A DNA stretch of 64,000 nt, from assembly GCF_963259705.1 (NCBI RefSeq), contig NC_081844.1, positions 106,418,671 through 106,482,670 of the forward strand. Direction: 5' to 3'. Under the pieces are notes generated by a model that made no database searches, had not been told where the DNA came from, and saw nothing but the letters and a program-made list of their open reading frames with translations. Positions 11,501-22,388 of the stretch are shown here, piece after piece. The stretch comes from Myotis daubentonii. Taxonomy: Eukaryota; Chordata; Mammalia; Chiroptera; Vespertilionidae. The position numbers and the translations under genes were made by a program. Numbering within the stretch: the first letter of the stretch is position 1; the number at the start of each line of letters is the position of its first letter.

Positions 11501-12705
11501 ATCGCTAGAGAAATCGGCCCGTTTCCCAGTCAAAACAAGCTCCCTCTCCTAGTCCAGCCCCAGGACCGGGCCTTCTGGTCGGCGTGGCCTGTGTTTGGAC
11601 ACAGGGTTGGGGACATTTCCGAGCTTTGATTCGATCCCTCTGTGTCGGGGTCTGTGCTCGCCCGTGGTAGGTACGAGAGGTTTGCAGAGCAATGGGAACC
11701 TGGTTGAGTTTCGGGGGTTGATAAAACATGCCCATGCCCACAAGGTCCCTCCTCACACACCTGCTGAGTGCCTGCCAGGTGTGGGGTGCTGGGAGGACGG
11801 CCCTGGGTCTGAGGTCGGAGGCGGAGGCCGTAGGAGAGTGATGAGACGATGGGGGCAGGTTTCATGGGCCTCGCTGGCCACTGTGGCCCCGGGGTCTACA
11901 GAGCCTCCTGCGGGCTTCGCAAAGCCCCCACTGCGTGGGAAGTGCCAGGCGCCGCGCAGCCCGTACGTCGCTGCCAAAGGCCTCGGGCTGAACCCCAAAG
12001 TCCCCACCAGCGGGCGACCACCCTCAGGTCCTGCCAGGAGACATGGGGAGGAGGCCATCTGCTACTGGGGACTGGTTCCTGGACATCGGTCCCCAAGGCC
12101 CTGGAGAACCCCGGTCAGTTCCTGTTAAGAGGGGCAGTGACCTCCCTCTGGACCCCGTCTCTGCCCCGTGTCTGGGGGGACGGCGGCCCGGGACGCAGGG
12201 CCTCCTGGCATTGCTTGGTCTCTGTCTCACCGTCTCTCCCAGGTCCCTCCTGAAATGACTTGTACGACAATCTGTCTGTGCCTTATGAGTGTCTGTGCAC
12301 TTTTTATCCTTTTCTAAAGCAACTCTCCCCAGTGGGCAGGGGCTGGCAGACATCACAGTGTCCGGACACCTCACGGGCACTGCAGGCCCATGTTGTGTTT
12401 CGGGGTGGAGTGAGGTGCCCCCCGCCCCGCCCCCACTACCTGTGTACAGACCTTTACAAACTGTCTCTTGCTCTCATTTTCCTGATTCAATACTGTGACC
12501 TCTCCAGTGCAGTCTAGTCTTTGGGGAACTGTAAGAAAGGTGGTAAAACTTGGGGCGAGGGGGGGAAGGGTTTGCACTGTCCTGTGTGTTGTGCTTTTGT
12601 GTGTGGTGTGTTTCGATTTTTTTGTCTGTTTTTATCTGTTTTATATTAACATAAGTTTTCTGTTTAAAAAACCCCCACACAAAACAAAAAACAAATACAA
12701 CTCCG
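8587..12705 (+). other. NEURL1B: Probable NEURL1B 3' UTR
   Basis: About 4.1 kb follow the TAG stop with no Ves SINE, Helitron or hAT insertion, although such elements are dense both before and after. That absence and the U/GU-rich end (12575-12665) suggest transcribed, constrained 3' UTR. No AATAAA occurs here; the first downstream hexamer (12950-12955) lies inside a Helitron. The exact end is inferred. It carries a GT-rich tract (8915-8945), a C homopolymer near 9638-9652 and one ATTTA (about 8999). Confidence 0.55.
12694..12699 (+). terminator. Candidate variant poly(A) signal AATACA for NEURL1B
   Basis: AATACA, a known weak variant of the poly(A) hexamer, lies in an A/C-rich stretch directly after a T-rich run, with GT-containing sequence downstream (12735-12780). 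Cleavage would fall near 12.71 kb. This is the best candidate I can see, but a shorter isoform is equally possible. Confidence 0.3.
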
Positions 12706-12942
12706 GCTTGTTAAAAAAGAAAGCTCTCCAGACTCAGTTTGTAAATCCCAGGGGTGTGCACCTCTGGGGAGTGGAGGTGCGGGCACGAATCGTTGCCCGC
12801 CTTGAGGAAACGACTTGCAAAATGTCTCTAGGCCCCTGACAACGGTTGGTCCTTTGACCAAGTACCTCCTGCAGAATATTGCAAGGAAATCCTTCCAATC
12901 AGAGATTAAGCTCTAAATGTAAAGCTGTTCATGGCAGCATTA

Positions 12943-13204
12943 TCCTATCTAATAAAAGGCTAATATGCAAATCGACCGAACGGCAGAACGACCGGTCACT
13001 ATGATGCACACTGACCACCAGGGGGCAGACACTCAATGCTGGCGCTGCCCCTGGTGGTCAGTGCGCTCCCATAGGGGGAGCACCAATCAACCACAAGCCT
13101 CCACGGCAGTGCTACATCCCCCAAGGGCTCCTGGACTGCCAGAGGGCACAGGCTGGGCTGAGGGACCCCCCTGAGTGCATGCATTTCATGCACTGGGCCT
13201 CTAG
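12943..13204 (+). mobile_element. Non-autonomous Helitron (HeliBat-type)
   Basis: The 5' end is TCCTATCTAATAAAAGG and the 3' end a GTGCATGCATTTCATGCAC hairpin followed by GGGCCTCTAG. It is flanked by A (12942) and T (13205), the Helitron A|T target with no duplication. Inside is an inverted pair of CACTGACCACCAGGGGGCAG-like arms (13009-13028 and 13045-13063). Confidence 0.92.
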
Positions 13205-14000
13205 TTTATAATGACAGAAAAAGAAACTATAGCAACCCTAATGTCCAAAGACCAGAACTCTCTGTCACAAGTGACAGAAACCCAACTCGCAATGGCTTCA
13301 GGGGATTAAAAAGCTCAGGTAATGGGAAGTCCGGTAGCAGAACCCAAGAACCCTTTAGGACAACTGGACCCAGAATCGGAAATGCTGCAGCAGGACCTGG
13401 TCTCCCCCTCTCTCTCTGTGGCCCCCCTGTTGAGCGGGGTTCCCGGGCGGGTTCTCGCACACAGCCAGCCTGTCAGCAATCCCCACTCACACCAACCTGG
13501 AAACCTGGATCACGGGCAGTATCCTGAACCAATCACGGAGGCCCGGGAGAGAGGGGGCTCCGACTGGTCAGACAGGATAACGCCCACCTCCATCCAATAG
13601 CTGCCCCCAGGGCACTGAGCGGTGGATAGCTCAGTCCCTGGGAGAAACGGGAGCAAAGAAGGAGTGCTGGGCAGGCAACAGCGGCAGCTCCCTCAGGGAG
13701 GGTGGGTAAACCATTGCACAGGCACAGACCCGGTTCATAGCTGGGCCTCAGCACCTCACGGGCCAGACACTTAAGCGCTTTGTGCCTCTGTTTCCTCATC
13801 TGCAACGCAAGGAGAGTAAGACTCTGACTTAGGGATGGGTGTGAGCATCCCTGAGATCCTGCTGGTCATTTGCTAGGCACATGTCTGCACTCAGCAAAGC
13901 GTTCATAACAGGAACATCCCATGTTAAAATATGCTGGGAAAACCAAGACACGAAACTACAAACACTCCCATCTCATGGATGTAAAAAGAAATGAAAAGAG

Positions 14001-14181
14001 CCCAGCCAGTGTTGCTCAATGGTTGAGCGTTGACCTATGAACCAAGAGGTCATGGTTGCAGGCTTGATCCCCTGTGTGGGGCGTGCAGGAGGCAGTCAAC
14101 CAGTGATTCTCATCATTGATGTTTCTCTCTCTCCCACTCTCTCTTCCTCTCTGAAATCAATTTAAAAAAATTTTTTTAAAA
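14001..14181 (+). repeat. Ves SINE, shortened
   Basis: The head is GCCCAGCCAGTGTTGCTCAATGG. The B-box half is fused directly to GCAGGCTTGATCCCC, so the middle third is missing. It ends in an A/T-rich tail. Confidence 0.88.
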
Positions 14182-15420
14182 AGAAAAAGAGAAAACAACC
14201 AACAGTCCACTAACCTGACCATACCCTGGAACGACCAGCAGAAAAGCAGCAAAACCTCTCCAGGCCCGGGGCTGGGCGAAGGTGTTGCTGGTGACCTGTT
14301 CCCGAGTTTTCCAAATTTTCTGTAAGGACCAGTGATTACTTTTAAATTAAACTGTTCCTTGAAAAACGTTCTCCCTGCTCTGCGAAAAGCCAGGAGACTC
14401 TCTGGCCCTTGCTGGAATGCATCAGGAATTCCCAGGCTGGTGGAGTTTGAGGCCCAAATTTAGTCACGGGGGAGATAAGGGCCTGCGAGTTTCTGGTGGA
14501 GGCCAGGCCAACGCCACCAATTTGGTTTCCTCCTCCAGGCCAGGCTTCAGGGTCAGGTTCCTGGGAGAGGCCGAGGGTGAAGGGGCTGCCCCGCTGTTCC
14601 TCCGGCTGCGGAACAGCCCGGCTGGGTGACGCTCTTCCGGGAGCCGTGGGGGGAGAGAAATGAACCGGCAGCGGTCGAGCAGAAGCAGCCCTGACTTCCA
14701 CACATTCTCTGAACGAAGCTTCACCATGGGCTCGTCTCCTCGTTTTGCAGGCGCGGGAAGCAGGGCCCCTCCAAGGCAGAAGTCGGACTGGAGCACAGGG
14801 GTGCCTGGTCCGGAAAAGGCAAACTCTTCCAGAGGCATTGGGCACCCTCCCCCTGCGTCTCGGTTAGGGGCAGTCTTCCCAGGCCTCAGGCTCCGTTCTC
14901 CACTCCGACGTGTCCTTCCTGTGATAGCCACTTCTTCTGGGCCGGGGGACATTTTCATAGGTGCTACCTAACCATCGAGACTTTAAACTAATAACTACTA
15001 TCATCATAAAGGTGTTGGGGAGGGGAATTATTAATCTAGGCTTTTTTGATTATAAGAGATTGAAACCCAACGCAAGGAAAACCTAACTTACGAAACAATT
15101 CACACAACTGAACAGGTCAGTTCTGGGGCTTCAGGAATGGCTGGATCCAGGTGTTCGCGTGATGTCGTCAGGCGTGTATCCCTGTCTCTCAGTTCTGCTC
15201 TCTTCTGGGTTTACATTGCTCTCGGGCAGGCTCTCCCTCTGTGGGAACCAAGATAGCCTCCAGTGGCTCCTCACTCACGTCAGCCTAGTGGCCCCTTTAA
15301 CCAGTTTGAGGAAATGTCCCTGGGCTGTCTTTCCTTTGACCCCTTGGATCAACGACCTAGTCCCTGAACCAGCCTCTGTCACATGCCCACACTTGATTTA
15401 AAAACACACAAAAACAAAAC

Positions 15421-15619
15421 AGCCCAACCAGCATGGCTCAGTGGTTGAGTGTCAACCTATGAACCAGGAGGTCATGGTTTGATTACCAGTCAGGGCACAT
15501 GCCCAGATTGCAGGCTCGATCCCCAGTGGGGCCATGCAGGAGGCAGCTCATCAATGATTCTCTCTCATCATTGCTGTTTCTATCTCTCTCTCCCTCTCCC
15601 TTCCTCTCTGAAATAAAAA
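15421..15619 (+). repeat. Ves SINE
   Basis: A full-length copy (AGCCCAACCAGCATGGCTCAG to CTGAAATAAAAA). Its A-rich 3' end abuts the 5' end of a Helitron at 15620. Confidence 0.9.
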
Positions 15620-15923
15620 TCTATATATATAAAAGTCTAAGTGACCTGCCCACTGGCCGGTAGCTATGACATGCACTGACCACCAGGAGGCAGACACTTA
15701 ACGCAGGAGCTTCTGAGCTGCAGTGACTTGGCAGCTGCAGTTCTCAGGTGATGCACCTGGAACCAGAGAGGAGGGAGCCCAATTCCGGGGTGCATCACCC
15801 GAGAACCGCCCTCTAGCAATCTGTGACCCCTCAGGGGATGTCAGAGATCTGGTTTTGGCCCAATCCCCACAGGGCAGGCTGAGGGACCCCGCTGGTGCAC
15901 AAATCCATGCACCGGGCCTCTGG
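15620..15923 (+). mobile_element. Non-autonomous Helitron (HeliBat-type)
   Basis: The 5' end is TCTATATATATAAAAG and the 3' end GGTGCACAAATCCATGCACC then GGGCCTCTGG; the terminal CTAG has mutated to CTGG. It carries one CTCF-like arm (15674-15693). It starts exactly at the tail of a Ves SINE. Confidence 0.88.
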
Positions 15924-15930
15924 TGTATCA

Positions 15931-16249
15931 TCTATAATAATTAAAGCGTAATATGCTAATTAGACTGGATAGCCAAACGACCTTCCGGACGTCATTCTGG
16001 ACATCCTTCCTGATGAAGCTGTGGTGGCAGGGGGCCAAGGCAGAGGTGGTTCAGGGTGATCAGGCGGGCAGGCAGAAGGGTTAGGGGAGATTAGGCAGGC
16101 AGGCGAGCAGTTAGGGGCATCAGGCAGACAGGCAGGCAAGTGGTTAGGAGCCAGTGGTCCCGGATTGCAAGAGGGTGCAGGCTGGGCTGAAGGATACCCC
16201 CGTCCTCCCCGCCCCCGCCGTGCACGAATTTTGTGCACTGGGCCTCTAG
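15931..16249 (+). mobile_element. Non-autonomous Helitron, second subfamily
   Basis: The 5' end is TCTATAATAATTAAAGCG and the 3' end TGCACGAATTTTGTGCA then GGGCCTCTAG. The interior differs from the other subfamily (ACGTCATTCTGGACATCCTTCC, then GCAGGCAGG repeats) and lacks the CTCF-like arms. It follows another Helitron after only 7 nt. Confidence 0.88.
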
Positions 16250-18235
16250 TCCATAACAACAACAACAACATACCATGTAATGAGCACTTACTCTGTGCTA
16301 AGGCATCCCTCATATCATTGAATCCTCATGAATTCAATGAGGTCCCCTAGCTCTTTGAGGTAGGTCGCACTGTTACTTTAATTTTATGGGACAGGGAACC
16401 AAGGCTCCGAGACCTCCAGTAACCTTATCCACTCTCCATGGCCTCTCAAAGACAAAAGCATTTCTGCTCTTTTTGTAATGATTTCCCAGGACCTAGACTC
16501 GGTGGTTTTCCAGGGCAAATGGGCTGGAACATAGGCACCTGGGACTCACTGACCCTGCAGCCCGTCGGGTGGGTATCACTGTCGCGTTTTACCGAGAAGG
16601 GAAGAGAGGCTCAGAGAGGGCAGTGACCTGGCCTGAATCACACAGCTCGCGAGTGGCAGAGCTAGGATCTGCACCAGGTCGGCCTCTTTCCTCAGCATCA
16701 TGGCTGGTCTGCAGGTGAATTGTCAGAAGGAGGAGGAAGGAGAGAGAGAAGAGAACAATGGGGAGGGGAGGGAGCCAGGCTCAGCACCTAAAGGGACAAC
16801 AGAGGAAAGCCGTCAAGTCGTGTCCTTGGCTTACACCAGGGCCGTGACTCCATTCCAGGGAGGGAACCTGCCTCTCCCTCAGGCTCGTCTCTCCTGGCTC
16901 TCGGGAGCTGGTTTTGGCTCCCACACAGGGATACGGAAAACATGAATATTCCAGGCATCCACTGTGGGAACAGAGCCCCAACCTTGGCTGTTAAATGCAC
17001 CCGGGGAAGCTTCCAGAAGCCTGGGGGCAGCTGCATCAACAGAGTGCCTGGGGCAGGCTGGTCCCCTTCCCCGGCCCCTCCCCCCCTGGCCAGGGCTGCC
17101 AGGGCTAACCCTTCCTCTCGGAATCCGGAGCCCTACCCTCGCCCGTCCTGCCTCTCCGCCTGCCTGGGGAAGGCTTCGGCCCCCTGAAGGGTCCCCCCAG
17201 CCTGCTGAGGCCACATGTCCACACCCTGTCCCCAGCAAGAGGCGCACTTGGCCTCGCCAAGGGGCCTAGACTTTGTGTGGCCGGCCCCCTGGAGTTATGC
17301 AACAGGGAGACGCCCCCCCCCTCTCTGCACCTCACTTCCCTGCCTCTGGCGGGGGGGGTCTGTAGGTCCTTTGGAGGCTGGGCCCTGGCACCTCAGCTCA
17401 GCTCTGAGCAGGTGTTTTCAACGTGATGGAGTCCAGCTGCTGCTGTGAGGGCTTGGGCAAGCGACTGACCCTCTCCGAGCCCCGGGTTCTGCATCTCTGA
17501 GGTGGAGGGTGTCAGCCCCTCGTGGACTATGTCGGGGTGTACAGTGTCAGGGACTGGCAGGCACCAGGAGGTGCTCAGTGATGATGGTCACTGTCTTTAC
17601 CGGGATTGGAGGACCTGCGGCACCCGCCCCCATCCTGGCTGGGCTCAGGGCTGCCCCTCTGACCCCCACAGCCCCCCCCCCCCCGGGCCTCCGTCGGGCC
17701 CTGTACTGCCTCGGCGAGTCAGCCCCGTCACCATTAGCCGTGAGCATCTAGTGGCATAATTTGTGAGTGAGTATCTGGACTCTTCTGCAGTTGGGGCTCT
17801 GGCCCTGCTCGCGTGGCCGGGCCGTTGGCAGTTCCCACTCAGCTCTCCACCGGACCACCTGCATTCTCCGCGTTGTCCTTTTCACTACAGAAGTCCCTTC
17901 ACTAGTTTATCTTGCAGACTCCGAGAGAAACTGAGGCATCGGCCCCTGCCTTGCGAGCCCGGCCCCGCACCCCCCCCCCCCCCCCCCGCTATGCTGACAG
18001 TGTTATGACACCAGCTGTTGGCCACATCCTGTGACTGCCTGCTGAGCGTGGTCAGTAGGAACTACCCACTGTTCTCATCTCGTGACCCCACTTGCTGACC
18101 ACTGAGCCCCCCGACCCTTGGAAGTCCAGTGGCCCCCACCCATCAGAAAATGAATGATGTCAGTTGATGCTCTTGTTTCCCCAGCAACCCATCCTTTTGG
18201 TCAGTGGGCCACTCTCACCTTTAAAACCCTTGTGT

Positions 18236-18329
18236 GGGGAGTGGAGGGGGGGCGGGATTGGGGTGGAGAGGATCAATGCGGGGAGGAGGAACGGGGGCAT
18301 CTGTAATACTTTCAACAATAAAGATAAAT
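18236..18329 (+). mobile_element. LINE-1 3' end, 5'-truncated
   Basis: G-rich 3' UTR text followed by CATCTGTAATACTTTCAACAATAAAG, the bat LINE-1 3' terminus that also appears reversed at 56830-56957. A Ves SINE follows directly. Confidence 0.6.
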
Positions 18330-18331
18330 TG

Positions 18332-18530
18332 CCCGGCCGGTGTGACTCAATGGTCCAGCATCGACCTCTGAACCAGGAGGTCATGGTTGGATTCCCGGGC
18401 AGGGCACATGCCCAGGTTGTGGGCTCGATCCCCAGTAGGGGGCGTGCAGGAGACAGCCAATCGATGATTCTCTCTCCTCATTGATGTTTCTATCCCTCCC
18501 TCTCCCTTCCTCTCTGAAATCAATAAAAAA
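18332..18530 (+). repeat. Ves SINE
   Basis: A full-length copy beginning GCCCGGCCGGTGTGACTCAATGG and ending AAATCAATAAAAAAATG. It sits directly behind a truncated LINE-1 3' end. Confidence 0.9.
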
Positions 18531-19020
18531 ATGTTTAAACCCAATAAATTAAATTAAAAACAAGCCATAACCAAAACCCCGGGCCTAACCCCCCGACCCC
18601 CTGAGAGCGCATCTGCAGCTGATGCCGAGGCCGCACGCGCCGATTTGCAAAGAAGAAAACTCTCTGCAGCAGCACCTGCAGGTGCCCAGCTCAGCGTCTC
18701 CCTGCAGCAGAGCCTGGGGTTCTGGGCCCCGCCTGAGAGCCCTCCCACCCCCACTAGCGCGGAACTTCTGGCATCAGACACCCTCTTCCCGAGAGGAGTG
18801 AGGGCAGGAGCGATGCGATGGCGGGGTCGGGCCTCTGAGCTCGCCGGCCCCTCGCCCCTGCTTGTGTTGGCGCCCCGTCAGGAATGCTGGCCGGGCCTGG
18901 GAGGCCGGCTGACCTCGGGCTCCAGAGGGAAAGCCGCGCGTCTGCTCAACTCCCAGGAGCAGCCCCGCATTCCAGGAGGGCGTGGGAAGGGCCCGGCCTT
19001 CCCAGTGCAGCTGAGAGATG

Positions 19021-19311
19021 CCCACAGCCCGGCCATCCCACAGCCCGGCCATCCCACAGCCCGGCCACCCCGCAGCCCGGCCATCCCGCAGCCCGGCCAC
19101 CCCGCAGCCCGGCCATCCCGCAGCCCGGCCATCCCGCAGCCCGGCCACCCCACTGCCCAGCCATCCCACAGCCCGGCCATCCCACAGCCCGGCCATCCCG
19201 CAGCCCGGCCATCCCGCAGCCCGGCCACCCCGCAGCCCGGCCATCCCACAGCCCGGCCATCCCGCAGCCCGGCCACCCCACAGCCCGGCCACCCCACAGC
19301 CCGGCCATCCC
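19021..19311 (+). repeat. Minisatellite, 16-bp unit, about 18 copies
   Basis: The unit is CAGCCCGGCCATCCCG, with A/G and C/T variants (CCCACAG and CCCGCAG; CCATCC and CCACCC). Because 16 is not a multiple of 3 and no phase contains a stop, it creates Pro/His/Arg-rich open frames on plus and Gly/Trp-rich ones on minus. Confidence 0.95.
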
Positions 19312-20067
19312 TCCTTCCGGCCTTTCTGGATCTGCACCCGGGGGTTGTTTCAGCTCCCGGTCGGGGGGGAGGGGGGGCTTCCCTGAAGGGGTCCCACAGG
19401 AGCTGGGCTGGAGGGTGGGCAGCAGCGGGTCCCACGGAGCACGCCCTGCACGAGGGAGCGGCCCAGGGTGGGGGCAAAGGTGCCCAGAGACGGTTCCTTC
19501 AGCTCTAACCAGCCTCTTCCTCCAAGGGGTCCCCCCACGCCACAGCTGGCTCAGGCTGCACACACGTGGGCAAGGGGCAGTGGAGGGCCTGGGCAGCAGG
19601 GCGGCCTGGACACGGGCCTGGCGGCAGCACAGCCATGTGATGAGGCCCGTCCCCTCAGCGCCTGCTCCCCTCCTCACCCATGAGCAGTGAGCCGGGCAGA
19701 CCTGAGGGCCAGAGAAGGGGGCTTTCTGGGCTCCACCTTGGGAGGGACGGGCCGTTTCCTTCTAGAAGGTGGAGCGCTATCGCCCTCTATTGGTCACCAT
19801 GAGAGGCCGCAAAGGCCTGAGCAGAAAGAAGCAGCTGGACAGACAGGCAAGGTCCAGGCGCTGACCGCCCCCAGCAGATCCTCGATGCCCCCGGGTGACC
19901 TGGGAAGGCAGCTCTGCAAATGGCCTGGTGGTCTGGGTGAGCTGGAGGGGGCCGTCTTGGGCGACAGTGGGGCTGGGCTGCGGGGGGAGGACAGGGACCA
20001 GGACCCGGCAATGCCAGGAGGATGGTACCTGGGCCCCAACTTGGCCCCCATCTGACCAGCTCAGGTT

Positions 20068-20268
20068 TTTAAAAATGTGTTTTTAATTGATTTTTAGAGA
20101 GAGAGGAAGGGAGAGGGATAAAGAGATAGAAACATGGGTGAGAGCAAAACATCACCGATTGGCTGCCTCCTGCACACCTCCTAATAGGGATCGAGCCCCC
20201 AACACGGGCATGCGCCCTGACTCTTGGTTGATGGGTCGACGCTCAGCCACTGAGCACACTGGCCGGGC
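20068..20268 (-). repeat. Ves SINE
   Basis: A minus-strand copy whose head ends CACACTGGCCGGGC. Near-identical flanks (TGACCAGCTCAG at left, TGACTGGCTCAG at right) look like a decayed target duplication. Confidence 0.88.
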
Positions 20269-21031
20269 TGACTGGCTCAGTTTAACCCACACATGGGGCC
20301 CTGTGTGGGCACATTGACATAAAACAGGCAGGGGAAATGCAATGGACAGAGCCCTGGAGACCGTGCTAAGTGGCAGAGCCTGTCACAGGAGACACATCTG
20401 TGCGATTCCACGTACATGAGGCCCCAGGAGAACTCACGTGCATAGCGATAGGACAGGGCCCACCCCCTCCCCCTTTGCAGATGCCCACAGGTAGCCTGCA
20501 GGTAACCCAGTGACTGCAGGGTCGGGGAGGAGGGTGGAGGGAGGCAGCTAAGAGAGCACCATTTCTGCAGGAACTGGCTTCAGGCCGGGCCCATGGGTGG
20601 ACTCTCGGCCTTCCTTGCCTCCCACCTGCTGCAGTGGGAGGAGCACCGAGACCTGCAGGCTGCGCTGGGGGAGGACGTGGTGGGATTTGGAAAAGAGCTC
20701 AGAGCCCAGGAGTGGGGGGTCGGGGGGCGGGGGAGACAGGAGGCCGCCCTCTTCCTGGTGACTGAGAAATACATGGGGAGGAATCGGGCGACCCTGACCC
20801 CTGGTTCCCCGGACCGCGGTCTTGATCCCAGGGGGCTTTCTTGGACTGGACGACAGGGACCGTGGCGCTGGGAGCCTGACATCCAAGAGGAACCCTGACA
20901 GGTGGTTCCTGCCTCTTCCGCACGCCTCCTGGGTCCGCAGAAGGGAAGAGAGCCCTCTCGCTCTGACACTCACAGCCTTCGTCCTGGCCTGAGCCAGCTC
21001 TTCATTCAATGAACGCTCACTGACGTCGGCG

Positions 21032-21162
21032 TCAGGGCACATGCCCAGGCTGCGGGCTCGATCCCCAGTAGGGAGTGTGCAGGAAGCAGCTGATCAATGA
21101 TTCTCTCTCATCATTGATATCTCTCTCTCTCCCCCCTTTCCTCTCTTAAATCAATAAACATA
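21032..21162 (+). repeat. Ves SINE, 5'-truncated
   Basis: It starts inside the element at GTCAGGGCACATGCCCAGG; the tRNA head is missing. The tail AAATCAATAAACATA runs directly into a Helitron. Confidence 0.85.
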
Positions 21163-21485
21163 TCTATATTAATAAAAGCATAATGTCCAGACAGCTGAAC
21201 AACCTTTCAAACGTCATTCTGGACATACTTCCTGATGTAGCCGCCACAGCAGGGGGCCAAGGCAGAGGTGGTTAGAGGCAATCAGGCAGGCAGGCAAGCA
21301 GTTAGGAGCCAGCAGTCCCGGATTGCGAGAGGGATGTCCGACTGCCGGTTTAGGCCCGTTCCTGCAGGGATTGGGCCTAAACTGGCAGTCAGACATTCCC
21401 CGAGGGGTCCCGGATTGCGAGAGGGTACAGGTTCAACTGAGGGAACCCCCATCCCCAACATGAATTTTGTGCACCGGGCCTCTAG
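21163..21485 (+). mobile_element. Non-autonomous Helitron, second subfamily
   Basis: The 5' end is TCTATATTAATAAAAGC and the 3' end TGAATTTTGTGCACCGGGCCTCTAG, followed by T. It shares ACGTCATTCTGGACATACTTCC with the copy at 15931. It contains an inverted repeat (about 21337-21390, TGTCCGACTGCCGGTTTAGG and its complement). Confidence 0.9.
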
Positions 21486-21635
21486 TATTTTAAAAACAAT
21501 AAAAAAGTAAATAAATAAATAAATAATCACTCACTGAGCCCACACACATCCCAGGCCTGGAAGGTCCTTCACTTTCTCATGCTCTTCTTCGCCCAGGCTT
21601 TCCCTCTGATACATTCCACTGTGGCCCCTGAACCG

Positions 21636-21910
21636 GGGGGGGGGGGGGGGGGGGGGCGGGGGGGGGCGGGGAGAGCTCATTTTCCTTCTTTCCAGCCTTC
21701 CTTTTCCTGCAGCACCTTGACTTCCCTCAGGGGAGCCACCCTCCCCCCCACCCCTCCCTCCCCACACACCCCACCCCCACCCCACCCCTCCTCACCCTCT
21801 CCCCCCACCCCTCCCTGCACACCCCACCCCACACCCCACTCCTCCTCACCCTCTCCCCCCACCCCTCTGCACCCTCTCCCCCCACCCCTCCCCGCACACC
21901 CCACCCCGCT
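21636..21910 (+). repeat. Poly-G tract followed by a C-rich CCCCACCCC stretch
   Basis: G runs of about 26 and 9 nt (21637-21675) are followed after a short gap by 170 nt of CCCCACCCCTCC-type sequence (21735-21910). The exact G-run length may be a sequencing estimate. Confidence 0.85.
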
Positions 21911-22388
21911 CCTGTGGGGCAGGAGGCTGAGCTCATCCTCTTGGCTGAGAGCTGCGCGTGGCTTGGCCAATCCGTGCTGTCCACCTCCCCTTGGCCCCAC
22001 CCCACCCAATCCAGCAGCCGGAGGATTATCTTCAAGCCGGAACCAGATTAGACCATTCCTCTGCCCCAGTCCTTCAGAGTTCTCTCATCCCGCCCAACCT
22101 CCTTGCTCGGGCGAGTCAGGCCCTGCCCACCTCGAAGGTGGGTCTTGAACGGCAGTCGCTTGGAAACACTCCTCATGACCACGTCGCACAGCCGTGGCCT
22201 GTCTCAGCAACCGCTCGCTTCTCCATGGCACTGACCACGCGTTGTCCGTTTGCTCTCCGCCCCCCCCCTCCACCCCTCGCCCTAATAGACGGTGAGTGGA
22301 GGCAGGCAGGGGTGCACTTGGTTCACGTTCCATCGCCAGCACCTGCGCGTGGTATGTGCTCAGTCACTCTCTAAAGAAGGCTGTGGAC

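Larger units (their letters stand above)
12716..20067. other. Intergenic block A
   Basis: Holds three Helitrons, three Ves SINEs, a LINE-1 3' end and the 16-bp minisatellite, all listed. Older remnants are MIR-like text at 13720-13930 (plus) and 16570-16690 (minus). The rest, including 13930-14000, 14185-15420, 16250-18235 and 19312-20067, is GC-rich unique sequence in which I see no gene. A CTCF-like site in reverse orientation (TCGCCCTCTATTGGTC) lies near 19779-19794. Confidence 0.6.

Noticed and set aside
12950..12955. AATAAA as the NEURL1B poly(A) signal
   Set aside because: It is part of the conserved 5' end of a Helitron (TAATAAAAGGC), found in other copies too, so it is not a host signal by origin.
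19021..19311. Regular repeats as a CRISPR array
   Set aside because: The units are contiguous without spacers and the DNA is mammalian.
18645..19690. Overlapping plus- and minus-strand frames of 187-287 codons
   Set aside because: They depend on the 16-bp minisatellite, which is stop-free in every phase; sequence outside the repeat shows no protein character.
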